This document shows positions 28,508 through 38,018 of a DNA stretch of 64,000 nucleotides, piece by piece; positions within the stretch are counted from its first letter, which is position 1, and every line of letters begins with the position of its first letter. This stretch comes from Allorhodopirellula heiligendammensis. GTDB taxonomy: Bacteria > Planctomycetota > Planctomycetia > Pirellulales > Pirellulaceae. The notes beneath the pieces were generated by a model. The model made no database searches, was not told the origin of the DNA, and worked only from the letters and a program-made list of their open reading frames with translations. The stretch spans positions 213,856 to 277,855 of the forward strand of contig NZ_SJPU01000004.1 of assembly GCF_007860105.1 (NCBI RefSeq), read 5' to 3'. The position numbers and the translations under genes are program-made.

Positions 28508-30937
28508 CTAAGCGACTGTCATTGTTTCACCGGGCTCGGCGGTCGAGTCTCGGTGCGCGGCATCCCTGGTGCTGTTCGCACCCAGGTCATCATCATCGTC
28601 ATTGCTGCGGCGAACGGCCCACCACAGAACGACGGTGACCAGCAGGATCGCGGCGATAGCGGTTAAGCCTTCTCGAAACAAGGCTTTACGCAATTCGCCG
28701 ACGGGACCAAGCACATCTGAGAGTCGGTACTGCACCAATACAAGCAGATCCGTTGGCCGTTTCTGACCTGGACTCGTGGCTGGATCCGGTCCTGGGCGCA
28801 ACGCCTCACTCGGCCCCAGCGGAACGTCCACGTCGCTGGACGCCTGGCTGGGATCCTCAGGTAGCGTTACCGGTTGCATAGCGGCAAGCCATTCGCCGGC
28901 GTACGTCTTACCCCCGGGGGCTTGGGCCATGGGATCTCGATAATCGACATCACCACCCTCAAGCAATTGATCGACCAACTCCGAATCGACTTGAAATCGA
29001 CTGTTTGACAGTGTTCTGCCTTCACGACGTTGCTGATCCATCAGAGGATGTTGTAGTACAGTGCCCCGCAGGGGCCCCTGCCGCGCCTCAACGAGCACCG
29101 CAACTTGGCTACCAGATCGTTGGCCAATCCATGTTTCGCTTCGGACAGAGTCGTTTTCACGCAAAAGTTCAAAATCACCGAGATTAATTGTGGCAACAAA
29201 CACCGCGTCGACTTGATGCGGCGCCACATCGGGCTGCAAATGAATCGGCGTGCTGATCGCGACTTTCCACAGACCGGTCGAAGTACTCTGGAACGCGGAC
29301 GATAGGTGCGTTGTTGGCAGCGGGTCGACTTCGTCCAGCGGCACTGTCTTGGGCAGGTCATCAAGCAGGCCATTGAAGTAGGTCCGGTAGGCGAAGTTTC
29401 GTCCCGCACTGTTTCGATCTCGCGAAACCGCCCCCCCGAACGCGCTGGCAAAAATGGTGCCCGAAGAATCAACGACAAATAGTGAGTCAATCAACTGTCG
29501 ATGCACCGACTGACCGGCCTCGGAGGTATAAATTCGCAGACGTTCCTGAAGATAGTCATTGAGGATCAGTCGGATTGGATTGTCCAACAATCGATCCCGT
29601 TCATTGGTTTTGTCGAGCGCGGCGAGTGGTGTTGCCGATCTCCCAATCGCCGCCAACGCCGATTTCGCATCCGGATCGGCGAGCGTGTCGTTGACGAGCT
29701 CCTTAAATTTCTTACGAGTCGCTTCGCTTTCGGTGACGTGGAAATAGTGCTCGATCTCAGTTTCGAGCGTTTGCGCGGCGAAACGGGCGGCGAGTTGATT
29801 GCTGCCAAAAGCTTCGCGGCGAAGCGCGGTCGTTGCCGTTTCAGTGGCCCCGGTAATACCGCGGTAGGCGTACGCGCAGGTCGCAATGAGCAGCAGCAGC
29901 GGACCGGCAATCCCCAGTACCATGAGTGGACGTTGCTGCCGTTTTGCTTCACGTCGCTTCAGGTCATCAATGACCTGCTGCATATTGCTGTACCGCTGCT
30001 GGGGATCGACATGCAGGCACTTTTGTAAAATTCGCTTCAGTGCGCGGTCGACGTCGCGACGTGAAAGTGAGTCGACCGCCGGTGGCGCCGCAGAGATAGC
30101 CTCGCGATAGCGCGCGAGTCGTCCCGGCAGCGATCCCGCCGTATCAAGCTGAGAAAGCAGAGATTGATCGCGGTGGGGCGCGTTGCCCGATAGCATCCGG
30201 TACAGCAGCGCACCTGCAGCGTACACATCCCAGGCGCTATTCGGCGTGGAATTGAAATCGGCCTGCTCAGGTGCCATGTAGAACAGGGTACCCATCGCCG
30301 GGGTTTGGTCATGAGACATTCGACTCTGTCCAAAGTCCGCCAATCGAGGGTCATTGTCGTCGGCGATCAAGATATTCGCGGGTTTGACATCACAGTGCAG
30401 CACCCCCTTGCCATGACAATGGTTCAAGCCGACACAGATTTTCTGAAAGAGCGAAACCGCTTCGTTAAGAGGCAGTCGACCGCGCCGCAACAGTAGATCT
30501 TCGAGTGAGCCGCCTTCGACCAGCTCCATTACGTAGTACGGCGGGTCAGCGTCCCAGCCCACCTCCAAGACCTGCACGACATACCGATCACCCGAAAGCT
30601 GCACGAGATTCTTGACTTCACGTGAAAGCAGCGACCAATTCACCCCACCGCGATGCAGGTAGAATTTAACGGCAACACCGCGTCCCGTATTCAGGTTGCG
30701 ACCAACCCAAACTTGCCCGAACGCGCCCGACCCGAGAAATCGCTCGACACGCACACCTGGCACCTCGGCCGGTGGCATCGTGGGCAACATGGAACGTCGC
30801 CGGGCAGCGGCTTGGTCCTGCATCCCCTGCGCTTCAGTAAGCTCGGGCTGCTGATCCTCGATATTGCGATCACGGGTGCCGTTGGCGCGGTCGTCGGGAG
30901 GCATCGGTAGGGAAGGATCAGACACCCTGATTTTCAC
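28508..30937 (-). CDS. Transmembrane Ser/Thr protein kinase with extracytoplasmic Cache-like sensor
   Basis: Hanks-type kinase of 809 residues. The cytoplasmic kinase domain (about residues 60-330) has the glycine loop GSGAFGQVW, VAVKFYLH Lys, HCDVKPANIL catalytic loop, LADFGQSR and the activation segment GTLFYMAPEQ. A transmembrane helix (LMVLGIAGPLLLLIATCAYAY) leads to an extracytoplasmic region of about 380 residues. That region resembles a double-Cache sensor (SLFVVDSSGTIFASAFG, FAYRTYFNG). A second helix (IAAILLVTVVLWWAV) and an acidic tail follow. It presumably senses a small molecule outside and phosphorylates cytoplasmic targets. It is transcribed toward aroH and the FHA activator, which makes the FHA protein a plausible partner. 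Confidence 0.92.
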   Translation of the reverse strand: MKIRVSDPSLPMPPDDRANGTRDRNIEDQQPELTEAQGMQDQAAARRRSMLPTMPPAEVPGVRVERFLGSGAFGQVWVGRNLNTGRGVAVKFYLHRGGVNWSLLSREVKNLVQLSGDRYVVQVLEVGWDADPPYYVMELVEGGSLEDLLLRRGRLPLNEAVSLFQKICVGLNHCHGKGVLHCDVKPANILIADDNDPRLADFGQSRMSHDQTPAMGTLFYMAPEQADFNSTPNSAWDVYAAGALLYRMLSGNAPHRDQSLLSQLDTAGSLPGRLARYREAISAAPPAVDSLSRRDVDRALKRILQKCLHVDPQQRYSNMQQVIDDLKRREAKRQQRPLMVLGIAGPLLLLIATCAYAYRGITGATETATTALRREAFGSNQLAARFAAQTLETEIEHYFHVTESEATRKKFKELVNDTLADPDAKSALAAIGRSATPLAALDKTNERDRLLDNPIRLILNDYLQERLRIYTSEAGQSVHRQLIDSLFVVDSSGTIFASAFGGAVSRDRNSAGRNFAYRTYFNGLLDDLPKTVPLDEVDPLPTTHLSSAFQSTSTGLWKVAISTPIHLQPDVAPHQVDAVFVATINLGDFELLRENDSVRSETWIGQRSGSQVAVLVEARQGPLRGTVLQHPLMDQQRREGRTLSNSRFQVDSELVDQLLEGGDVDYRDPMAQAPGGKTYAGEWLAAMQPVTLPEDPSQASSDVDVPLGPSEALRPGPDPATSPGQKRPTDLLVLVQYRLSDVLGPVGELRKALFREGLTAIAAILLVTVVLWWAVRRSNDDDDDLGANSTRDAAHRDSTAEPGETMTVA

Positions 30938-31319
30938 TTGGGTTGGTGTGTGTCGGCATTTGAAGGACGATGCGAGCCCAAACAGGTATGTTGTTCAACG
31001 GCATGGCCAGCGCTGCCTGTTGGCCCTCAGTAAGGCGGCCGAAGACGCACTCGTTTCGACACGGTATCGCAAGCTCGCACATCCATTGTGTTGGTACGGA
31101 GACATGCTCATCATCGGATGCAAGTCGGGTCACACGCAACCCGGCAATGAGCAAACCCAGGTGAGCATGCGGAGGTGGCTATGCAGCATGGGGCCAACTC
31201 ACTCGTGTCGGCACGGGTGGGTGAAACCATCGACCCGGCAGGTTAGAATGCCTCCGCCCCTCGACGTAGGGAGCACGCATTCCCAGTTCCTTGTCTAATC
31301 TTTTCGCCAGCGAGTCGCG
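30938..31319. other. Divergent intergenic region, no gene seen
   Basis: This spacer lies between the kinase gene (leftward) and the zinc-ribbon protein gene (rightward). Open frames here overlap on both strands and none shows protein-like composition. It must hold two promoters, but I find no convincing boxes, repeats or hairpins. Confidence 0.5.
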
Positions 31320-32072
31320 ATGTCGATTCAAGTCACCTGCCCGCATTGTTACAAACGATTTCAGGTCAGCGACAAATTCGCGGGCAAATCGGGGCCCTGC
31401 CCAGCATGCAAAAAATCGATCAAGGTCCCTGAGCTGACCGAACAGGTCGTCGTTCACGCACCAGTTGACGATTCGCCGAAAGACTCCAAGGGACGCAGCG
31501 TTCTCAAGCCGATTACGGCCGAAGACCCGGTACTCACCAACCGAATGTTGTTCATCGCGACGGGATGTGTCGTCGGGTTGTTCGCGATTGCGTTGGGATT
31601 TCGCATTTCCGGAGGCGTGCCGTTAGGGGCACAGATACTCGGCGCGATCTTGCTGGCGCCCCCCCTCACGCGGATCGGTTACACGTTCGTGCATGACCGA
31701 GAGTTAGCCCCCTACACCGGAGTTGAACTGAGAAATCGGGTACTCGTTTGCTCCGCATTGTTCGTGGCGACTTGGATCGTCTACGCGTTCATCCCTGGAT
31801 ATGTCTTTGAATTGGATGCTCCGCGGGAGATGTCGTGGACGATCGCCGCAGTTACATTCTGCGTGATGTTGGTACTGGGGACGTTTGCCTCGGTCGCTTG
31901 CTTTGAACTTGAGTTCCCTAACGGCCTGGCCCATGCGGGTTTTTACTATTCGATCGTCATTATCTTAGCGTTGGTCGCTGGTGTGACGCTTGCCGGTGTA
32001 GAACCAACCGGCGGTCGTCGTGTCATTCCGGATTCGGCTGTCGAGATGCCGGCCCAACCCGCGGCCCGTTGA
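31320..32072 (+). CDS. Zinc-ribbon membrane protein (MJ0042-like finger), unknown function
   Basis: A 250-residue protein. It begins with a zinc-ribbon of the MJ0042/planctomycete type, CPHCYKRFQVSDKF...GPCPACKKSIKVP, with two CxxC knuckles. After a linker there are about five membrane helices (MLFIATGCVVGLFAIALGF, ILGAILLAPPLTRIG, VLVCSALFVATWIVYAFI, FCVMLVLGTFASVAC, YSIVIILALVAGVTL). Such finger-plus-helices proteins are common in planctomycetes and uncharacterised. The downstream HD gene starts 40 bases after its stop. Confidence 0.82.
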   Translation: MSIQVTCPHCYKRFQVSDKFAGKSGPCPACKKSIKVPELTEQVVVHAPVDDSPKDSKGRSVLKPITAEDPVLTNRMLFIATGCVVGLFAIALGFRISGGVPLGAQILGAILLAPPLTRIGYTFVHDRELAPYTGVELRNRVLVCSALFVATWIVYAFIPGYVFELDAPREMSWTIAAVTFCVMLVLGTFASVACFELEFPNGLAHAGFYYSIVIILALVAGVTLAGVEPTGGRRVIPDSAVEMPAQPAAR

Positions 32073-32112
32073 TGCCGATCCGAAAGTGCCGCATAGAAGG
32101 CGTAACCGCGTG

Positions 32113-33543
32113 ATGACGACCATTCCAGAGATTGCAGCGCTGCGCCGCGGCGCTTCTCGACTGCGCATTCCGCCATCGATCGATGTCCCAATGACCGAGC
32201 GGGTCCGGCGACTCGTCGATGCTCCGCCAATGCGCCGACTCGCGTCGATCAGCCAACTCGGCTTAGTATCGCTGGTCTATCCTGGGGCGACGCACAGCCG
32301 CCTGGAACATTCACTTGGGGTGTACGCAAATTCGCTGCGTCTGCTCGACCAGTTCAGCTCGCTAGACGCCCCGTTTGCTGCCAGTGCCCAGGAAGCATTT
32401 GTGGTCGCCGCGCTGGTCCATGATGCCGGTCACTGGCCGTTCTGCCACCCGATTGAAGATATGGGAGACTCTCTTCGCCGGCGCTCCGGCCAGGGACGCC
32501 AAGGCATATTGAAACACGAAGATCGAGTCGCAGCGATCCTCTGTCACTCTGAAATCGCCGACTGTTTGCAACGAGACTGGAGTTGCAATGCTGATGACGT
32601 GATGTCGATCCTCCGCCCTCAAACGCATGCCAAGCGACCGCATTGTCAGCTATCCGGTAGCGATGTCGCATTTCTGGCAAGTTGTCTGAGCGGTCCGATC
32701 GACATCGACAAGCTCGATTATTTGCAGCGTGACAGCTTGCACTCGGGGGTGCCATACGGTCGCAACTTCGATCCTGATCGAATCATCTCGGCATTGTGTA
32801 TTCATCCGAATCAGCCTCGCCTGGCCATTAGTGAGAAGGGACGCACCGCGGCGGAGATGATGGTGTTCGGCCGCTACGTGATGTTCAGCGAGGTGTACTG
32901 GCACCATACGGTTCGAGCCGCCACGGCGATGCTCCAGCGAGCCCTGTTCGCATTCCAGAACGAAACGACAGCCAGCCGCACGCAACTCGACTTTGATCTC
33001 GCCTCATGGTGCGACCTGTCGGATGCGGACTGGATCGCATCGCTGCGCAGCGCAGCAGCGCATGGCAGCGACACTCCGGTGCAGAAATTGGTGGACGGTC
33101 TATTTGGGGCTTCACGCGTGCTGCTCAAGCGCGCTGCGGAATTCAATGTTGAATCGGGCGGACGGGTGCACGCGACGCTGGCTCGCCGTCCCTACTGGTG
33201 GTTGGTTGAGTGCTCGCGAGCTCTGGCGAGAATACTTAGTTTCGAGGTTGGAACCGACATCGATCCAACGCTGGTTCTGATCGATGCACCTCCGGTCAAG
33301 TTAGAAGTCGACATCAACATTGACGTCATCACCCGCACCGGGGACGTGATGCCGCTGGGCGACGTTTCTCCCGTCGCTTCGGTTCTCGCCAATCGTCAAT
33401 TCGACAACCATGTCAAACGGGTCCGTGTCTTCGTGCCCGCCGATGTCCGCGAAGCACTCCTACATTCGCACAGCAACTTGAATCGCAAGATGCAAGAATG
33501 GTTAGTGCAGGCAGCCGAGCAGACACAGGACACAGTTGTCTGA
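32113..33543 (+). CDS. HD-domain phosphohydrolase (dNTPase/SAMHD1-like)
   Basis: Metal-dependent phosphohydrolase of 476 residues, related to deoxynucleoside triphosphate triphosphohydrolases. HD-domain metal ligands are visible in THSRLEHSLGVYANS, AALVHDAGHWPFCHPIED and the later Asp of IDIDKLDYLQRDSLHSG, a signature of this subfamily. The frame opens at 32020 inside the preceding gene, but the first 31 residues there look like noise, so the ATG at 32113 (or the GTG just before it) is taken. It probably shares an operon with the upstream membrane protein. The substrate is not predictable. Confidence 0.87.
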   Translation: MTTIPEIAALRRGASRLRIPPSIDVPMTERVRRLVDAPPMRRLASISQLGLVSLVYPGATHSRLEHSLGVYANSLRLLDQFSSLDAPFAASAQEAFVVAALVHDAGHWPFCHPIEDMGDSLRRRSGQGRQGILKHEDRVAAILCHSEIADCLQRDWSCNADDVMSILRPQTHAKRPHCQLSGSDVAFLASCLSGPIDIDKLDYLQRDSLHSGVPYGRNFDPDRIISALCIHPNQPRLAISEKGRTAAEMMVFGRYVMFSEVYWHHTVRAATAMLQRALFAFQNETTASRTQLDFDLASWCDLSDADWIASLRSAAAHGSDTPVQKLVDGLFGASRVLLKRAAEFNVESGGRVHATLARRPYWWLVECSRALARILSFEVGTDIDPTLVLIDAPPVKLEVDINIDVITRTGDVMPLGDVSPVASVLANRQFDNHVKRVRVFVPADVREALLHSHSNLNRKMQEWLVQAAEQTQDTVV

Positions 33544-33848
33544 GAGGCGTACCTTGTACCTGCAGGGCGTCCCTAACAGCCTGTTGGGCTGGTGCTTGCG
33601 GTGCCCGAATGCACCAAAAACCCATGACAGCAATCGCGTCACTATGGTCACATCTGACGCCGAATACTCTTCCGAATACTGAGCGGCAAACCAAATTAAA
33701 TTGATTTTCGATCTTGACCGAATGGATCAGATGGGAACAATTGGCATCTAACGCCGAGCGAGTTGGGATGGAATTCCTGAACTGCACTCATTCGGCAAAC
33801 ACGGGAACGGATTTCCTGTGGGGTTTTTCCACTGTCGGGGGCATGTTG

Positions 33849-33886
33849 GCTGTGAATGAATTTCACAGCTCGGGTGCTAAAACCCG
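33849..33886 (+). promoter_or_regulatory. Two tandem hairpins upstream of the Mur-ligase-like gene
   Basis: GCTGTGAA/TTCACAGC is a perfect eight-base stem with a five-base loop (33849-33869), directly followed by CGGGT/ACCCG with a six-base loop (33871-33886). They stand 50 bases before the chosen ATG, inside a 393-bp spacer (33544-33936) otherwise without a recognisable gene. They could be a leader structure, a terminator for the HD gene or a dispersed palindromic repeat. Confidence 0.45.
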
Positions 33887-33936
33887 CTTGGGGATAAGCG
33901 ATTTCGACCATTATGCGTCAGCAAGGAGGCGACGAA

Positions 33937-35721
33937 ATGCATCACTCAATCAATCGTTCGTTCGAGTTTTCCAACATTCGTGAACACTTCGGTTCGGGTG
34001 TTTCGAGACGCTCGGTTTCGGTCGCGTCAACCGCTGTAGTTCCCAAAACACTTAGAACGAGTGTCGATCTCCATGATCGAATCTCAGCAGATCTCGATTC
34101 AGAATGCGAGACAGCCGAGCCTTCCCAGACCGTGCAGACAGCCACCGCAGGCACGCGGTCGCTCGCCTCATTGCTGCCTAATTCGCGATTCTTTTCCGGT
34201 AGGGATGTTCACTTTTGCTCCATCGCCGAGTCGGCCGCAACCTGTGAACCGGGTCAGCTAGTTGTTTATCGCATTGGTCTGGACAGCCCTGAGGAGCTCA
34301 TCTGCGACGCGTTGGCACATGGTGCGGCGGGGATACTGACCGAGCAGATTTTGCCGGTGCCATTGCCCCAATGCATTGTCGCCGATACCGATCGCGCCTT
34401 AGCGGAACTGGCCGCTCAGGACTCGATTGCCGAGAACGGACTCCGCCCAGACCAACGCTTGTTGACGATCGGGATCGTTGGCGAGAACGGTAAAGGGACG
34501 ACCGCATTGTGTCTGGCGACGATTCTTCGCGACATCCCCTGCCGGGTGGCTTACCAAACCGATCTCGGTCATAGCGACGGAATTACGAAGGAGGTCTCGG
34601 AACAGACGAAGCTTACGGGGGCGAGCCTGATGGACCACCTCAGTCAGGCTGCCGATGCCGGTGCAGCGGTATCGATTTTTGAGCTGGATTCCAATGTGCT
34701 CCGTCGTGGCGGTTACGATCAGATCGGATTGGATGTGCTAGTGATCACGTCGAATAGTTCGGCGCGCTCCGACTTTGGCCCTTCTGCTGTGCATTGCGCT
34801 CTGGAACGGGTTCGCAACGACGGTGTCGTTGTCGTCGGAAACGAAGACCGTCGCAGTAAGCGTGCTATCAGCGAATTGGGGCTGACCACTCTCACCTACG
34901 GCGTCAACATCAGTGCCGATGTCTCGTTGCAGACCATCGGTGTCCAAGACGGCGTGTTGACCGGAATGATCCGGCACGAAATGAACTCTGCCATGATGGA
35001 GTCCCATCTCGGCCAGGGAGTATTCACTGCGTCCTTAGCTGCCGCTGCTGCTGTCGGCGTCGCGACGAACAACCCATTGGTCCAGATCGCCGAATCTCTG
35101 AGCGAATTGCGTGACCTCCCTGGGCGCTGTCAATGCATCGTGTCGGACGACTGGAATGTTTCGCAGGCAAGCCCCAGGATGCTGCTTGACGTCGCGGGTT
35201 CGCCGCACCGTATGGAGTTCATCCTCGACTCGCTCAGTGGGCAAAGGCAATCTAGCTCGCCAGACGTGATTTCGATGAATCCTCACGCCCGTGCTCACAT
35301 CAGCAATCCAGCCAAGGTCTGGTGCGTCCTCTCCATCTCCAGTGGTGATAATGAAGAGACATTAGCTCGTTATGGCCGCCTGCTCGAAACGATGGCCGAC
35401 CACTGCGTACTGACTTGCGAGCCAAGCTCCAAGGAGCGTTTTTTGAGACTGAGTCACTGCGTGCTCGACGGCGTCGATGATTGTGCAGCCATCCGACTCG
35501 TAGCTGATCAGGATCGTGCGATTGCTTGGGCAGCTCACGCAGCCAGTCCCCGCGACACCATCGTCGTACTCGGCGGCGTTGACCGCGCAGCACCGCATAC
35601 TCAGCGGCAAGATCTGCAGCGCCTACAGGATCTGATGACAGGGTTGCAGCGGCAAGTCGCCGGGACCGTGGCCAAGCCAGTGTCGCAGACGATGTTAAAG
35701 GTGTACCAGCCTGAGGGATAA
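33937..35721 (+). CDS. Mur-ligase-like protein (MurE homologue, atypical)
   Basis: A 594-residue protein with the three-domain look of MurE: an N-terminal UDP-binding-like part (RDVHFCSIAESAATCEPGQLVVYRI), a central ATP-binding part and a C-terminal ligase part. The P-loop reads GIVGENGKGTTALCLATI rather than the usual GTNGKTTT. The region where MurE has the conserved TNxxxDH motif reads ITSNSSARSDFGPSA, so the catalytic His is not evident. It may be a paralogue with altered substrate or lost ligase activity. The ATG at 33937 has a textbook AAGGAGG seven bases upstream; the earlier ATG at 33913 does not. Planctomycetes make unusually thin peptidoglycan, so an extra MurE-like protein is of interest. 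Confidence 0.75.
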   Translation: MHHSINRSFEFSNIREHFGSGVSRRSVSVASTAVVPKTLRTSVDLHDRISADLDSECETAEPSQTVQTATAGTRSLASLLPNSRFFSGRDVHFCSIAESAATCEPGQLVVYRIGLDSPEELICDALAHGAAGILTEQILPVPLPQCIVADTDRALAELAAQDSIAENGLRPDQRLLTIGIVGENGKGTTALCLATILRDIPCRVAYQTDLGHSDGITKEVSEQTKLTGASLMDHLSQAADAGAAVSIFELDSNVLRRGGYDQIGLDVLVITSNSSARSDFGPSAVHCALERVRNDGVVVVGNEDRRSKRAISELGLTTLTYGVNISADVSLQTIGVQDGVLTGMIRHEMNSAMMESHLGQGVFTASLAAAAAVGVATNNPLVQIAESLSELRDLPGRCQCIVSDDWNVSQASPRMLLDVAGSPHRMEFILDSLSGQRQSSSPDVISMNPHARAHISNPAKVWCVLSISSGDNEETLARYGRLLETMADHCVLTCEPSSKERFLRLSHCVLDGVDDCAAIRLVADQDRAIAWAAHAASPRDTIVVLGGVDRAAPHTQRQDLQRLQDLMTGLQRQVAGTVAKPVSQTMLKVYQPEG

Positions 35722-35849
35722 GTGGCAGGACCATCTGACTCAGTTGTCAGAGGCTTGGTGGCACACAGTCGCAAACGCCAATTCGCTACCATGGAACGGC
35801 AGCCCCGTTGAGACGTTTCCCTTCCGTCTTTCTTCCGTATGCTGGAACC

Positions 35850-38018
35850 ATGCCTGATAGTCTCTACCTTGCCACCAACGAGAACGCGTCCGGCAAACGG
35901 ATGGTGGCTCTCGGCGTGATGGAATTGGCGATGCGGCGATTCAGTCGCGTCGTCTTCTTTCGGCCTGTGGTACATGCAAACCCAGCGGACGATCAGAGCA
36001 TTCGATTGATGCGAACGCGGTATCGGCTCGCTGCGATTCCCGATCAAATGCATGGCGTGACCCGACAAGAGGCGCGCCGGATGCTCGCCGAGGATCGCTA
36101 TGACGAATTGATTCAAAGGATCCAGCAGCGGTTTAAGCGTTTGCAGGCCTCAGCGGATTTCGCGGTAGTTGAAGGCACGAGCTTCCAGGGCTTGGCAACC
36201 GAGATCGAGTTTGAACTCAATGCCGATATTGCCGTCAACCTCGGCTGCGCGATCATGTCTATTTACTCCGCAGCAAATCACAGTGTTGAGGAGAGCGTGC
36301 AATCCATTCGGATCGGAAATGACTCGTTGATCGACCATGGAGGGCAACTGCTGGCCACGATCGTCAATCAAGTTCCAGCCGATCAGCGAGCTAAGCTTAG
36401 CAGTGCCTACGACGAGGCACGTCTCACCGAGTCAGGCCCGATCTATGTATTGCCCGAAGAGCCTTTGTTGCGGCAGCCAACTGTGCGAGAGATCCAAGCC
36501 GGACTCGGCGCACGAGTGCTCGGCGGAGACGAGCACACATTCGACCGCGAAGTCGCGCGGCTGAAAGTCGCCGCCATGCTTTTGCCGGATTTTCTGCAGC
36601 GACTCAAGGCGGGGAGCCTCGTTATCACGCCTGGAGACCGAAGCGATATCATTCTCGGTTGCGCTTTAGCGAGTTTGGACGCCTCCACGCCGTCACCGGC
36701 TGGCCTCGTTTTAACCGGTGGGATGCTGCCGCCTCCGGTTGTGCTGCGAATGGTCAATCCGACGAGTGGCCTCCCCATTCTGACGACAGATGCGGATACA
36801 TTCACAACTGCTACTCAAGCATCGAGCATCCGCGCAGAAATTGGCGAGCATTCGCCTCGCAAGATCGAATCAGCGATCGGATTGTTTGAGCGTAACATTG
36901 ACATCGATGACCTCGCACGTCGTTTGGAAGCGCCCAGTGTGCAGCGCGTCACACCGATGCTATTTGAGCATTCGTTAATTGAGCGTGCGCGCCAAAACCG
37001 TGTAAGGATTGTGTTGCCCGAAGGAAGTGACCCTCGGATTTTGCAGGCCGTCGATGTGCTCCGCCGCCGCGACGTGGCGGATATCGTGTTGCTTGGCGAC
37101 CCTGATCAGATTCGAAGTGCGGCTAGCCAAGTGGGTGTGTCGCTGGATGAGAATGTATCCGACGGAGCAGAGCCCAGCGAGGGCAAACCTGCAGTGGAAA
37201 TCATCAACCCCGCCCGAAGCCCACTGTTGGCGTCGTTCGCTGAGGAGTATTACCGACTCCGAAAACATAAAGGAGTCACCCGAGACGTCGCTCACGATCG
37301 GATGCAGGAAGTCAGCTATTTCGGCACGATGATGGTTCGCCGCGGATTGGCAGGGGGAATGGTGTCCGGCGCCTTGCACACCACGGCGGCGACCATCCGA
37401 CCTGCGTTCGAATTTATCAAAACTCGGCCCGGCATTGGCTGTGTTAGCAGCGTGTTTTTGATGTGCTTGCGTAACGGCGTCTTGGTGTACGGTGACTGCG
37501 CAGTGGTGCCCAACCCAACAGCCGACGAACTGGTCGAGATCGCCAGTTGCAGCGCCGACACGGCAGCTCAATTCGGGATCGAACCCCGTATCGCCATGCT
37601 GTCTTACTCGACAGGAGAAAGCGGCCGAGGTGCCGACGTCGATCGCGTTCGATCGGCAACTGCGATGCTGAAACAAGCGCGGCCGGAGCTGCTCGTCGAA
37701 GGACCGCTACAGTACGATGCGGCAGTTGATCCCGCTGTCGCAGCGCAAAAACTCCCGGGAAGCAAGGTTGCTGGCCACGCGACTGTATTCATATTTCCGG
37801 ATCTCAATACCGGCAATAATACCTACAAGGCGGTCCAACGTTCGGCAGGGGCGTTGGCGATCGGCCCCGTCTTACAGGGGCTGCGGCGGCCTGTCAACGA
37901 TCTTTCACGGGGCTGCACCGTGGCGGACATCGTCAACACGGTCGCGATCACTGCGGTGCAAGCCCAGGCCAGCCATGCAATTGAACTCGACCCTGTGCCG
38001 GAGCTCGATGAAGAGTGA
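35850..38018 (+). CDS. pta: Phosphate acetyltransferase (long form, DRTGG plus PTA domains)
   Basis: Interconverts acetyl-CoA and acetyl phosphate. It is of the long type, 722 residues: an N-terminal P-loop-like/BioD-like domain (MPDSLYLATNENASGKRMVALGV), a middle DRTGG domain, and a C-terminal catalytic domain from about residue 370 (RARQNRVRIVLPEGSDPRILQAVDVL...GMVSGALHTTAATIRPAF...IFPDLNTGNNTYKAVQR). The ATG at 35850 with GGAACC upstream gives the family N terminus; the frame extends 14 codons further. Its stop overlaps the GTG start of ackA (GTGA), so the two enzymes are translationally coupled. Confidence 0.94.
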   Translation: MPDSLYLATNENASGKRMVALGVMELAMRRFSRVVFFRPVVHANPADDQSIRLMRTRYRLAAIPDQMHGVTRQEARRMLAEDRYDELIQRIQQRFKRLQASADFAVVEGTSFQGLATEIEFELNADIAVNLGCAIMSIYSAANHSVEESVQSIRIGNDSLIDHGGQLLATIVNQVPADQRAKLSSAYDEARLTESGPIYVLPEEPLLRQPTVREIQAGLGARVLGGDEHTFDREVARLKVAAMLLPDFLQRLKAGSLVITPGDRSDIILGCALASLDASTPSPAGLVLTGGMLPPPVVLRMVNPTSGLPILTTDADTFTTATQASSIRAEIGEHSPRKIESAIGLFERNIDIDDLARRLEAPSVQRVTPMLFEHSLIERARQNRVRIVLPEGSDPRILQAVDVLRRRDVADIVLLGDPDQIRSAASQVGVSLDENVSDGAEPSEGKPAVEIINPARSPLLASFAEEYYRLRKHKGVTRDVAHDRMQEVSYFGTMMVRRGLAGGMVSGALHTTAATIRPAFEFIKTRPGIGCVSSVFLMCLRNGVLVYGDCAVVPNPTADELVEIASCSADTAAQFGIEPRIAMLSYSTGESGRGADVDRVRSATAMLKQARPELLVEGPLQYDAAVDPAVAAQKLPGSKVAGHATVFIFPDLNTGNNTYKAVQRSAGALAIGPVLQGLRRPVNDLSRGCTVADIVNTVAITAVQAQASHAIELDPVPELDEE

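Noticed and set aside
29060..29075. Sequence resembling the TGCCCTGCGGGGCA palindrome inside the kinase gene
   Set aside because: One base differs from the complement and it lies in well-conserved coding sequence; no second copy or attC is nearby, so chance in GC-rich DNA is the simplest reading.
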